Source: Bacillota bacterium
Lineage (GTDB): Bacteria; Bacillota; SHA-98; UBA4971
DNA: 64,000 nt
Assembly (NCBI GenBank): GCA_030024085.1
Contig: JASEJE010000009.1
Span: 1 to 64,000, forward strand
Direction: 5' to 3'
Part shown: positions 42,559 through 51,203 of the stretch, piece by piece
Layout: each line of letters opens with the position of its first letter
How positions within the stretch are numbered: the first letter of the stretch is position 1
Notes under the pieces: model-generated
What the model saw: the letters and a program-made list of their open reading frames with translations, nothing else
What the model was told of the DNA's origin: nothing
The model's database searches: none
Made by a program: the position numbers and the translations under genes

Positions 42559-42649
42559 GATGGCGACCTCCGTTACTCAGCGTCATGTGTCTCGCGTGTC
42601 TCCCGCTCGTCTTTCTTCAAAGCGCCTGAGGGCTGGCTCGCCTTGCCCG

Positions 42650-45600
42650 TCAGAACAGTCTTTGCTGTTCAATGCGGTGTTTCTTTGCCTTGCCGCCGCC
42701 GTATTCGACGAATTCCACGAGTTCGCCGGGGATCTCCCGCACGAACCTGGACTGGGCTGGGCTTCGGCCCGCCGGCGCGCCGGGCGGGCCGATGAGCACG
42801 AGCACCTCCGCCGCCCTGGTGAGCGCCACGTAGAAGAGCCTGCGCTCCTCCGCCAGGGCGTCGCCGTCCGCAGCGTCCTCCGCCGCGTCCTTCCACGGCA
42901 CGATGCCTTCGGCCAGTCCGACGAGGACGACGGCCGGGAATTCGAGGCCCTTGGCCGCGTGCATGGTGAGGAGGCTGATCCCCTCCTCCCCCGGCCGGGC
43001 GAGGTCTTCTTGACGTTCGTGGTCAGCCTCCTGGCCGGTTGCGAGGCGAAACATGAACTCAGCCAGGGACCGGTCCCCGGCCGCCCTCGCCACCTGCCGA
43101 AGCGCCCGAGAGGCCGCGCTCCTGGGGCCTGCCGCGCGCAAGAGCAGTTCCGCTGCGGTCGCCGATTCGGTCAGGGCGCCGAGCTCGGCCGCCAGGTCCA
43201 AGAATCCCCGGATTCTCGCACGCGCGCTGCCAGTGAAGCGGCCGGCGTCCAGTAGCTCCCTCATGGCGGCCTCCAGGCGGGACCGGGGGACGGCGCCGGC
43301 GTCTTCCTGGGGTTGCCGGGACCGGGCGGTCGTGGCGGCGCTTATCCGGGGGCGGGCGGCGCCGTCCTCGTGCTCTGCGGGATCCAGCCCTGACCTCGCC
43401 AGCAGGGCGAGGGCCTCGGCGCCCGGATCGAAACGGGTCCCGCGGAGCGCGATCATGAAGCGCAGGTCCGTCGGCCTGTCGATGTAGCGGAGGATGTCCA
43501 GCGCCTCGCGGACCTCCGGCGCGGCGACGAGCGCCCGTCGGCCGAGGGTTCGATAGGGGATGCCTTCGGACAGGAGCGCCTCCTCGAGAGGCTCTGCCTG
43601 GCGGCCCGTGCGAAAGAGGACGGCGATCTCGCCCAGGCTGAACGTACGGGCCATACCCTTGCCACTCTGCCGGTCGGCCGCGAGCATGCCGATCCCGCCT
43701 ACGAGACGTTCGATCTCGCGGATCACCGCCCTGGCCTCGGCCTGCGGGCCCTCTGCGGCTATGTAGCGGAGTTGCTGCCCACCTGGCTGTCCCTCTTGCT
43801 CCGCCGCCGCGCTGGCGTTCGCCCCGCCAATGATGGCATTGGCGGCCCGCACGATCGTGCTTGTGCTGCGGTAGTTCAGGGTCAGGTGGAAGCTCGCGGC
43901 GGAGGGGAAGTCCGCCGCCAGCTGCGCAAAGAAGCGATGGTCCGCTCCTCGAAAGCCATAGATCGCCTGGTCTGGGTCACCGATGACGAAGAGGTTGGTG
44001 CCGTCGCCGGCCAGAGCCTTGACCAGCTGATACTGAACCGGGTTCACGTCCTGAAACTCATCGACCAGCAGGTGTGTGGTCCATTTTCGGGCCGTCTGGC
44101 GGGCCGTCCTGTCGTTCTGGATCAGGTCCAGCGCAGACAGGAGCAGGTCGTCATAGTCGCAGGCGCCGGCTGCGGCGAGGCGTTGCTGATAGCACTGGTA
44201 TGGCTCGGCAAGCGCCGCGGGCACCCCCGGATCTTCCGGCCGCAACCCCTGGCTCTTGGCACGAGAGATGGCTTCTGCGATCCCCGCTGCTCGCATCGTT
44301 TGCACCGCTCGCACCACTGGCGCCGCCGCAACCGCTTCCGCCGCAAGAGCGGAGGCTTCCTGGGCGTCGAGCACCAGCGGTGGCGTCCCGCGCACTTCGG
44401 TGAGGAGATCGAGGCAGAAGCGGTGGAAAGTCCCGACCCGCACGCCGCCGGCCTCGGCGCCGACCGCGGACACGAGGCGCCGACGCATTTCGTCCGCCGC
44501 GCGATGGGTGAACGTGATGGCCGTGATAGCCTCAGGGCGCACGCCTTTCTGGAGCAGGAACACTATCCGCTGGATGAGCGTCCTGGTCTTGCCTGTCCCA
44601 GGGCCTGCCGTGACAATGACCGGGCCGGCCGTGGCTGTGACCGCCCGCTGCTGGGCGGGGCTCAGCCCGTCGAGCGGGGAGGCGAGGGAGGGCCTGCGCT
44701 GTAGCGGCTCTGCCGCCGCTCGTGCCGCCGGAGCCGCTAGCGCCGCCTGTGCCACCTGTTCCGCCGCGTGATCCCCCACCCCCACCCGCACCTCCACCTC
44801 CGCATGAGCCGGCGCCTCCGCCAGCGCCTGGGCCGCCTCCAGGCCGTCGCCAGTGCAGGCCGTGGTCCTCCCAGGTCTCTCAGGTCTCTCGGGTCCAGGT
44901 GCCTCAGGTCTCTCAGGGCGGCGCATGGCGGTGCCCCTGGCCCTATCCCTGGCCCCGGCCCCGGCTTCGGCCATGGCTCCGCCCGTGGCAAGGAGCCGGG
45001 GCAGCGCGAAGAGGGCGGCCTGTCCGGAGAGCTGGCGCCTTTCCTCGGGGCGGAAGATCGTCAATTTGCCGTACTCTCCGTCATAACCAGGGCGGTACTC
45101 GATCTCTCCCGCGCGGACCCTGCGTACCGCCTCGGCGACGACGGTACCGGCCACGGTCGCGATCCCATCGAGATCGGCTTCCCGAAGAAGGGAGATCTCG
45201 GGACCGAGCGCGTCCACGAGCCTCGTGCTCGTCTCCCGGACCCGTTTGCTCGCCGCGCCGACACCAAGGGCGTCGGCCACGATCTCGTCCAGGGAAACCA
45301 GGGAGGTATACATGTTCGCCCCGGGCGGGCGGAAGCCCTCAGGACGGTCGGCCAGGTCCGCCACGCGGTGCAGCACTCCGACAGTGACCGGCCGTCCGCA
45401 GACCCGGCAGATGCCTTTCGCTGCGAGGGTCTCGTCAGGGTGCCAGCACACCCCGCAGTTTCGGTGGCCGTCGTAGTGGTACTTTCCTTCCTCAGGGTAG
45501 AACTCCACTGTCCCGACGACGCGGCCCTCCTGGCGCCGCAGGGCAGCCACCATGCCCCGGTACGAGAACGGCGCCTCGAACTCGTTTGCCTCGCGGCCGA

Positions 45601-46270
45601 GCTTGTCAGGGGAATGGGCATCGGAATTCGAGATGAGCGTCAGACGATCCAGGGCCGACAGCCGCCAGTTCATCGGGGGATCCGAGGAGAGCCCCGTCTC
45701 GTAGGCCGGGATCTCGCCCGCGAGGTCCCCGAAGCATTCCTCGAGGGCGTCGAAACCGGAATTGGCGCCGAAGAGGGAGAAATGGGGCGTCCAGATGTGG
45801 GCGGGCACGAGCACGGCCGCCGGTTCAACCTCGAGGATAATGGCCAGGAGCGTGCGGCTATCGATGCCGATGATCGGCCGGCCGTCGGCCTCCAGGTTCG
45901 CCCCCCGCGCCTCCAGGGCCGCGCTCACCCGGGCCGCCGCGTCGAGGTTCGGCAGCAGGACGAGATGGTGGATCTTGCGGGTGCGGCCGCCCTGCTTGTA
46001 GATGCAACTGATTTCGCCGGTCACGACGAAACGCACCTGCGCCTCAGGACCCGCAGCCGTGCGCAGCCGGTAGAAGCCCTCCTCTGCCTCGACGAGTTCC
46101 GCGCCAAGCTCCGCACGCCATCCCGCGTGGGTGAAGTCCCCCGTGCCGACGGCGGCGAGGCCCTTGCGGGCCGCGGCCTGGGCCAGGGGGCCTGGCCGGC
46201 AGGTGTCGCTGGTCGCGCGGGAGTAATGGGAGTGGACGTGCAGGTCGGCGAGGTATGTCACGTATTCCAT
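42650..46270 (-). CDS. Endonuclease Q (PHP)-UvrD helicase fusion protein
   Basis: A 1206-residue fusion. The N-terminal 420 residues form an Endonuclease Q/TIGR00375-type PHP phosphoesterase: ADLHVHSHYSRATSDTC (metal site), FVVTGEISCIYK, VLVPAHIWTPHFSLFGANSG, SNSDAHSP, and a zinc ribbon NCGVCWHPDE/GICRVCGRP. EndoQ nicks DNA 5' of deaminated bases (uracil, hypoxanthine). A low-complexity linker (about 430-535, Ala/Glu/Arg/Pro-rich) leads to a UvrD/PcrA superfamily 1 helicase. Its motifs are PVIVTAGPGTGKTRTLIQRI (I), ITFTHRAADEMRRR (Ia), LLVDEFQDVNPVQYQLVKAL (II), VIGDPDQAIYGFRGAD (III) and LLTMHAAKGLEFPAVVLVGL (V), with motif VI near RRLFYVALTRA. The ATG at 46270 follows AAGGGTG. Nicking and unwinding in one chain suggests dedicated repair of deaminated DNA. 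Confidence 0.9.
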   Translation of the reverse strand: MEYVTYLADLHVHSHYSRATSDTCRPGPLAQAAARKGLAAVGTGDFTHAGWRAELGAELVEAEEGFYRLRTAAGPEAQVRFVVTGEISCIYKQGGRTRKIHHLVLLPNLDAAARVSAALEARGANLEADGRPIIGIDSRTLLAIILEVEPAAVLVPAHIWTPHFSLFGANSGFDALEECFGDLAGEIPAYETGLSSDPPMNWRLSALDRLTLISNSDAHSPDKLGREANEFEAPFSYRGMVAALRRQEGRVVGTVEFYPEEGKYHYDGHRNCGVCWHPDETLAAKGICRVCGRPVTVGVLHRVADLADRPEGFRPPGANMYTSLVSLDEIVADALGVGAASKRVRETSTRLVDALGPEISLLREADLDGIATVAGTVVAEAVRRVRAGEIEYRPGYDGEYGKLTIFRPEERRQLSGQAALFALPRLLATGGAMAEAGAGARDRARGTAMRRPERPEAPGPERPERPGRTTACTGDGLEAAQALAEAPAHAEVEVRVGVGDHAAEQVAQAALAAPAARAAAEPLQRRPSLASPLDGLSPAQQRAVTATAGPVIVTAGPGTGKTRTLIQRIVFLLQKGVRPEAITAITFTHRAADEMRRRLVSAVGAEAGGVRVGTFHRFCLDLLTEVRGTPPLVLDAQEASALAAEAVAAAPVVRAVQTMRAAGIAEAISRAKSQGLRPEDPGVPAALAEPYQCYQQRLAAAGACDYDDLLLSALDLIQNDRTARQTARKWTTHLLVDEFQDVNPVQYQLVKALAGDGTNLFVIGDPDQAIYGFRGADHRFFAQLAADFPSAASFHLTLNYRSTSTIVRAANAIIGGANASAAAEQEGQPGGQQLRYIAAEGPQAEARAVIREIERLVGGIGMLAADRQSGKGMARTFSLGEIAVLFRTGRQAEPLEEALLSEGIPYRTLGRRALVAAPEVREALDILRYIDRPTDLRFMIALRGTRFDPGAEALALLARSGLDPAEHEDGAARPRISAATTARSRQPQEDAGAVPRSRLEAAMRELLDAGRFTGSARARIRGFLDLAAELGALTESATAAELLLRAAGPRSAASRALRQVARAAGDRSLAEFMFRLATGQEADHERQEDLARPGEEGISLLTMHAAKGLEFPAVVLVGLAEGIVPWKDAAEDAADGDALAEERRLFYVALTRAAEVLVLIGPPGAPAGRSPAQSRFVREIPGELVEFVEYGGGKAKKHRIEQQRLF

Positions 46271-46444
46271 GTATATCACCCTTGCGTTGCTGCGTTGCCA
46301 GATTTAACGGGCGGGGCGCGCGGGGCGGGGCGTCCGCGATGCGGTATCGCGCACAAATGCTGCCGAAGTTCGCATTGGCGCATTGCCAGATCAGCGGGAA
46401 GAGCGGACATTGTCCCTGAGCGGCCCTGCCACATTGCTCCTGGA

Positions 46445-47128
46445 TCACCAGTCGTAGTACTTTTCGAGGTCTCCTCTCCAGCTCTCCTGCTCGTACTCGG
46501 GGAGCTTGCCTATGCGGCATCTTGGTTTCGCCACCACTTCTCTAACCTCGAAGGCGGTGAAGAAGCTCATGCTGTATGCTGTTCTGACCACCAGCGCTGT
46601 GTCGAGACCCTTGTAGGTGCCTGCACACGATATGATTTCATCACCTTCGCTCACCTTGCCGGCATCGGTCGCCATAACCGCCGCCTCGATAGCGATCTTG
46701 GTGCCCGCGCCGAACACCTCGAGGGTCTTGTCCATGATGGCCTCCGGCGCAGGGTAGTCCCACTTGATCGCCCGGGATGGAGGGGCGAGAGGTCTCGAAC
46801 CCTGAACGATCCTTACTCCGTTTTTCGCCAGGACCTCGCGGATATGCGAGTATTCCTCGCGCATCAACCCGATTGGTATGTCACCCTTCGGCCCCCACGT
46901 GGTCGCGGGATAATGGGTGACGACAACAAGTTCTGTGCCCGTGCCCCGGAGTGCGTCCAGAGCCCTCAGGGCGCTCCTGCCGGTCTCAGAAGCGATCACG
47001 ACCGTCCGGATGCCGAGCTGCCGGCACCTTTCCCGGACTGCATGCAACACGCTTTCCGTGTTCACTTCGCCACAATACCCGAAATAGACGGTGTCCCTGG
47101 TTACGGTGCCCCTGGTTGCGTCCGCCAT
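46445..47128 (-). CDS. Pyruvate kinase C-terminal-domain-like protein (COG1751 type)
   Basis: A 227-residue stand-alone relative of the pyruvate kinase C-terminal allosteric domain. Features are TVYFGYCGEVNTESVLHAVR, TVVIASETGRSALRALDALR, ELVVVTHYPATTWGPKGDIP, and VFGAGTKIAIEAAVMATDAG followed by VSEGDEIISCAGTYKGLDTA. The catalytic barrel of pyruvate kinase is absent, so it is not a pyruvate kinase. The family is common in archaea and Firmicutes, with no defined role. The ATG at 47128 has a G-rich site eight bases upstream; the track start at 47251 adds a non-homologous leader. Confidence 0.8.
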   Translation of the reverse strand: MADATRGTVTRDTVYFGYCGEVNTESVLHAVRERCRQLGIRTVVIASETGRSALRALDALRGTGTELVVVTHYPATTWGPKGDIPIGLMREEYSHIREVLAKNGVRIVQGSRPLAPPSRAIKWDYPAPEAIMDKTLEVFGAGTKIAIEAAVMATDAGKVSEGDEIISCAGTYKGLDTALVVRTAYSMSFFTAFEVREVVAKPRCRIGKLPEYEQESWRGDLEKYYDW

Positions 47129-47268
47129 GGGCCGATCCCCCCATCCATGTCTCATCCACATTGCCTCTGACCGTGCTATCTCCGACCGTCCTGGCCGTTT
47201 CCTGTTCCCCAGTTCGCGAGCTGACCCGGCATCTCCTTCCTCTCGAAACACCTCCTGGAGCAGACTAT

Positions 47269-47306
47269 GTGCGCAAACTCCACCTCAGTGCGAAAACTCC
47301 ACCTCA
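47269..47306. repeat. 19-bp direct tandem repeat
   Basis: GTGCGCAAACTCCACCTCA is followed immediately by GTGCGAAAACTCCACCTCA, with one difference. It lies in the divergent promoter region between the COG1751-type gene and the bactofilin-like gene, so it may be a pair of regulator half-sites or a simple duplication. Confidence 0.7.
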
Positions 47307-47482
47307 CCGGGGTCACACGAACTGAGTGCAGCCCGGGAAGGGATGAATGGGTACCCGCCGCCAGCAGAGGGAAACAATACAATTGGGGCGAATATAAACC
47401 AGTGAGAAGACGCATGGGCGACGAACCCGGGTTGGATTCGCCCCCACGTCTTTCCCTACTAGAGGAACGGGAGGAGTGACCC

Positions 47483-48721
47483 ATGAATCAGAAGGCGCTT
47501 GCTGTGTTCGGTCTTGCGTTCTGCGTAGTGGTCGCCTTTGTGGTTTGTCTGGGCGTGTGTCAGCCCGGGCTCGCGCTCATGGGGCTGCAGCCGTTCGGCC
47601 CGGCCGAAGGCGTTTCCGCCGCGTCCACGGCGGGGAGCGCTACCGGGGACTCGGTCGTGGTGAGGGCGGGAGAGACCATCGACGATGACGCGTTTCTGGC
47701 GGGGAGGTCCGTAAGCGTTAAAGGGACCGTGACGGGCGACCTCGTTGCGGCCGGTGCTAACGTCGTGGCAGACGGCAACGTGAGAGGCGACGCCCTTCTT
47801 GCCGGGCGCAGCGTCACCGTGCAGAACACGGTGGACGGCGACGCCCGCCTCGCAGCGCAGGACATCACCGTGGGCGCCCAGATCGGCGGAAACCTCATGT
47901 TCTTTGCACAAACCAGCGCCATCTCCGCGCCCACGCACGTCGGGCGGAACCTCACCGCGGCCTGCCAGACGCTGGACATCGATGGCACCGTGGCGGGCAA
48001 GGCCCGCGTCGCCGGCGATGTGGTGACGGTCAACGGCAAGGTCGGCAAGGACCTCATCGTTGAGGCGTCCAGCCTCATCATCACAGACTCTGCCGAGATC
48101 GGGGGTGATGTCCGCTTCACGGGCGAAAGACCGGCCGACATAGCCCCCGGGGCCAAGATCCACGGTGAGGTCAGGTTCACCCCGCTTCCAACAGCCCCGG
48201 CCGTGCCGCCCGCGCGGCGTGCGCTGCAAGTCATCCTCAACCTCATCAAGTTTGTGGTGCTCGGCGCTCTCCTGGCGCTCTTCGCAGCCAAAGGGGTTCG
48301 AACCATCACGGACGTCATGGCTGAGAGGGCGCTCGCCAGCTTCGGGGTGGGCGTGGTGTCGGTCATCGCCGTGCCTGTGGTCCTCGTTATATTGGGGGTC
48401 GTCATCGTGGGCGCGTCCGCCGCATGGGTGCTGGGCGCAGCCTTCACCAGCGTTGGGATTGTGGCGCTGTTCGCGTTCAAGGTGCTTGTGGCGGTCCTCG
48501 TGGGCAGGCTGATACTGAAGCGCGCCCGGAAGGGCCAGGAGCCTCCGCTTCTCCACGCCGCGCTCCTCGGGACCGTCATCGTCTTCGTGGTCACGCTCGT
48601 CCCGGTCATCGACTTTGCCGTGGCCGTCCTCGGCACCCTGCTGACCCTTGGGGCGCTGCTTATCGCCCTTAAGGACAGCGTGCTCTCGTGGCCGTGTGGG
48701 CGCGGGCCTGCACAGGCGTGA
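47483..48721 (+). CDS. Bactofilin-like beta-helix protein with C-terminal membrane domain
   Basis: A 412-residue membrane protein. The signal segment ALAVFGLAFCVVVAFVVCLG is followed by about 170 residues of short turns, VSVKGTVTGDLVAAGANVVA, DGNVRGDALLAGRSVTVQNT and GRNLTAACQTLDIDGTVAGK. These are the repeated hydrophobic-Gly pattern of polymer-forming (bactofilin/DUF583) beta-helices. The C-terminal 170 residues contain about five membrane helices (LNLIKFVVLGALLALFAAKG, VSVIAVPVVLVILGVVIVGA and others). Such proteins probably form an extracytoplasmic or periplasmic scaffold. GGGAGGAG precedes the ATG. The slipin gene follows after 60 bases, so both may organise the membrane. Confidence 0.85.
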   Translation: MNQKALAVFGLAFCVVVAFVVCLGVCQPGLALMGLQPFGPAEGVSAASTAGSATGDSVVVRAGETIDDDAFLAGRSVSVKGTVTGDLVAAGANVVADGNVRGDALLAGRSVTVQNTVDGDARLAAQDITVGAQIGGNLMFFAQTSAISAPTHVGRNLTAACQTLDIDGTVAGKARVAGDVVTVNGKVGKDLIVEASSLIITDSAEIGGDVRFTGERPADIAPGAKIHGEVRFTPLPTAPAVPPARRALQVILNLIKFVVLGALLALFAAKGVRTITDVMAERALASFGVGVVSVIAVPVVLVILGVVIVGASAAWVLGAAFTSVGIVALFAFKVLVAVLVGRLILKRARKGQEPPLLHAALLGTVIVFVVTLVPVIDFAVAVLGTLLTLGALLIALKDSVLSWPCGRGPAQA

Positions 48722-48781
48722 CCGACCGGACTTGCCGGCAGACATACGCTCGGTGACATAGATCAAAAGGAGGCGGTTGAG

Positions 48782-49702
48782 GTGATGCCCTACCCGGTTA
48801 TCATGGTGTTCAGGGTGGTCCTGTGGGCGGTCGTTGCGTGGTGGGCGCTGTGGGCTGCGCTGGCCCTCTTCACCCGGGCCACGACGGTGTTTGTATTCCT
48901 GCTCCTCACCGGCCTGGTGTGGACGTACTTCGGTCTGCGCCTTGTGGCGGGCCCTGCGTTTGTGGTGTACATACTGATTCCGCTCGTGTTCCTTCCGAGC
49001 ATGGTGCGGATAATCACGGAGTACCAGCGCGGCGTGCTGTTCAGGTTCGGGCGCCAGGTGGGCGTGTTGAAGCCTGGCCTCAACGTGATCTTCCCGTTCG
49101 GCATCGACCAGGTGAGGAAGATCGACCTGCGCACGTTCACCATCGACGTGCCCAAGCAGGAGATCATCACGCGCGACAACGTCCCGGTGATGGTGGATGC
49201 CGTCGTCTACTTCAACGTTTTCGACCCGGTCCTCGCTGTGGTCAAAGTGGCGGACTTCGTCAAGAGCACCACCTTGCTCGGCCAGACCATCCTCCGGTCG
49301 GTGCTGGGGCAGCACGAACTCGACGAGATGCTTTCGAAGCGGACCGAGCTCAACACGACGCTCCAGAAGCTGCTCGACGAGGCGACCGACCCGTGGGGCG
49401 TGAAGGTTTCGGCGGTGGAGATCAAGGCCGTCGAGCTGCCTGAAACGATGAAGCGCGCCATGGCCAAGCAGGCCGAGGCCGAGCGCGAGCGGCGGGCGAA
49501 GGTCATCGCAGCGGATGGCGAGTACCAGGCGTCGGAAAAGCTGGCGGCGGCGGCGCGTGTCATCGCGACGGAGCCTTCGGCGCTCCAGCTTCGCTACCTG
49601 CAGACGCTCTCTGAGATCGCCGTGGAGCGCAATTCGACCATCCTCTTCCCGCTGCCCATGGAGGTGCTGCGGATGTTCGAGCGGCGCACGGAGGGGAAGT
49701 AG
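48782..49702 (+). CDS. Slipin (stomatin/SPFH-domain membrane protein)
   Basis: A 306-residue membrane-scaffold protein. Two N-terminal hydrophobic segments (VIMVFRVVLWAVVAWWALWA and LLTGLVWTYFGLRLVAGPAF with a third after it) precede the SPFH domain. That domain shows ITEYQRGVLFRFGRQVGVLK, LRTFTIDVPKQEIITRDNVP, VDAVVYFNVFDPVLAVVKVA and RSVLGQHELDEMLSKR, then a coiled coil (MKRAMAKQAEAERERRAKVI). The start is GTG 48782 or the next codon, ATG; AAGGAGG sits seven bases upstream. Slipins are often paired with NfeD proteases; none is adjacent here. Confidence 0.93.
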   Translation: MMPYPVIMVFRVVLWAVVAWWALWAALALFTRATTVFVFLLLTGLVWTYFGLRLVAGPAFVVYILIPLVFLPSMVRIITEYQRGVLFRFGRQVGVLKPGLNVIFPFGIDQVRKIDLRTFTIDVPKQEIITRDNVPVMVDAVVYFNVFDPVLAVVKVADFVKSTTLLGQTILRSVLGQHELDEMLSKRTELNTTLQKLLDEATDPWGVKVSAVEIKAVELPETMKRAMAKQAEAERERRAKVIAADGEYQASEKLAAAARVIATEPSALQLRYLQTLSEIAVERNSTILFPLPMEVLRMFERRTEGK

Positions 49703-49896
49703 GACGGCGCCACAGCCTCAACGACCGGCACAGGCGTTCGACTAAGCCCATTTTCCGCATTAGGAGCGCGGCTAAATTGACAAATGGCCTGCTGAAGGGC
49801 CAGTTGCCGGGGTCCTCCAACTGTTTTGCGACAGGTGACCATTGCGTCCTTTAGCTGGGAAGACGTTTCTACTGCGGAAAACGAGCTAAGTAAGGA

Positions 49897-50014
49897 TGCA
49901 GGAGACTGTTGATTTCCTCCACTTTATGGCAACGCAGCTCGGTGGAATCCCGGAAAACGGTTGCCGTCCACGGCCAAACTGGTAGCTACTAGGGAAAATC
50001 AACAGTCTCATGCA
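49897..50014. mobile_element. Small inverted-repeat element (MITE-like)
   Basis: A 118-bp sequence with ~22-bp inverted ends: left TGCAGGAGACTGTTGATTTCC, right GGAAAATCAACAGTCTCATGCA. The right end plus adjacent TAGCTA-type sequence recurs at about 15354-15388, so this is a dispersed family. It has no coding capacity. Confidence 0.65.
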
Positions 50015-50035
50015 GAATGCTCTCGACTTTGGGAG

Positions 50036-50080
50036 GGGCTCGCGGTGACTCAAAAGGAAAGAGTGCCACACCGCGAGCCC
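50036..50080. other. Hairpin with 12-bp perfect GC-rich stem
   Basis: GGGCTCGCGGTG and CACCGCGAGCCC are exact inverted copies around a 21-base A-rich loop, between the small inverted-repeat element and repeat-array element 2. There is no T-run, so it is not a classical intrinsic terminator. It may be the end of a decayed IS. Confidence 0.6.
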
Positions 50081-50121
50081 TGTAGCTGCGACAAAACCCG
50101 GAGGAATTAGCGAATCCTCAC

Positions 50122-50830
50122 CTAGGACTGCTCTGTCAGATACGAAATGCCATCCGGTTTGGCGGGCCTGGCGAGCTTATCTGGCAGGGCGACCCCTGGC
50201 CCTGGTGGCCCTTGACCGTGCAGTTCCCAGGAAACCCGTGATGTACGGAACGGGTGCCGCAGAAAGAGTGATGTACGTCAGCAGTCGGTTTCTATGCGTG
50301 ACGCAGGGAACGGGTAAGGCCGGGACCGGTGATGTACATCAGCGGATGGCTCTCAATGATGACGTAGGGAACGGCTCAGGAGGAACCCGTGATGTACGTC
50401 ACTGGTCCCGCTTCGACGAGTGACGTATGGAACGATTCATGGAGAACCCGTGATGCAGGGAACGGGTAAGGCGGCAACAATGATGTACGTCACCGATTGG
50501 CTCCCGATGCGTGACGTATGGAACGGGAAGAGCCTGACGAGTGACGTGCGTCATCCTTCCCCTTGCATGTGTGATGTAGGGAACGGGTAAAGCCCGGACC
50601 AGTGATGTACATCAGGGGATGGTTCTCAAGCGTGACGCAGGGAACGGTTGAGGAGCGACCCGTGACGTACGTCACCCGTCGGCTCAAGTGACGGTGCTAT
50701 TGTGCTACGTATGCATCCCTTGGCAAGACTGCGCTGTCAAAGGCCACCAGAGCAAGGACTTGGTCCATCAAATGGGCTTGCCAGACCCGCCGAATTGGAT
50801 AGCATTACGCATCTGGTAAAGTAGTATTAG
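50122..50830. mobile_element. Non-coding repeat-array element, copy 2 (complete, long TIRs)
   Basis: A 709-bp element. The first 100 bases, starting CTAGGACTGCTCTGTCAGAT, align without gaps and at about 70% identity to the reverse complement of the last 100, starting CTAATACTACTTTACCAGAT. Many differences are transitions that would still allow G-U pairs in RNA. Between the arms lies a 457-bp array of fifteen ~30-bp units with the same order as copy 1. No ORF is credible. I see no clear target duplication. Confidence 0.8.
50238..50694. repeat. Fifteen-unit ~30-bp repeat array (copy 2)
   Basis: Units such as GTGACGCAGGGAACGGGTAA (type A) alternate with GTGATGTACGTCACTGG or GTGACGTACGTCACCC (type B, palindromic core GTGACGTACGTCAC). 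The order is ABABABA-ABABABAB. The array is exactly as long as copy 1 (457 bp). Corresponding units in the two copies are more alike than neighbouring units within a copy, so the array was copied as a whole. Confidence 0.88.
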
Positions 50831-51203
50831 CACGTGGAGGGAAAGCAGGCACAGGCGAGCAAGTTCGGGCAGCAAGTTCAAGTACGCGGCTGACGCAGCG
50901 CCGCCTGCCGGACGGATGAGGGGTCAGGCGCGTCTGGGGCTCGGGGAGGACGTTTTCCATGAGGCCTTTCATCGATTACAGCCAGCCGTTTGCGTCGCGT
51001 CGCAGCCCGGTCATGGGACGCCGGGGGGGCGGCGGCCAGCTCATCTGGCGCGACTCCGACACCGGCGTGTTCATCTGCGGCTCCGAGCCTCGCAAAGACG
51101 GGTTGGCCGTGGCGTGGTAAGCAAGGAGGGGCGCGCCGTGAGGGGCTGACGCGCCCGCCCGCGCGCCGGCACCTGGTCATAGATTGACGAGGCGTCCCGG
51201 GCC

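Noticed and set aside
43772-47170. Plus-strand ORFs of 310 aa (43772-44704) and 800 aa (44768-47170) opposite the EndoQ-UvrD gene
   Set aside because: Composition is Arg/Gly/Pro/His-rich shadow, while the opposite strand carries all helicase and PHP motifs.
47459-49315. Minus-strand ORF of 618 aa
   Set aside because: A shadow of the bactofilin-like and slipin genes. It is Asp/His/Arg-rich with no domain and opposes two well-supported genes.
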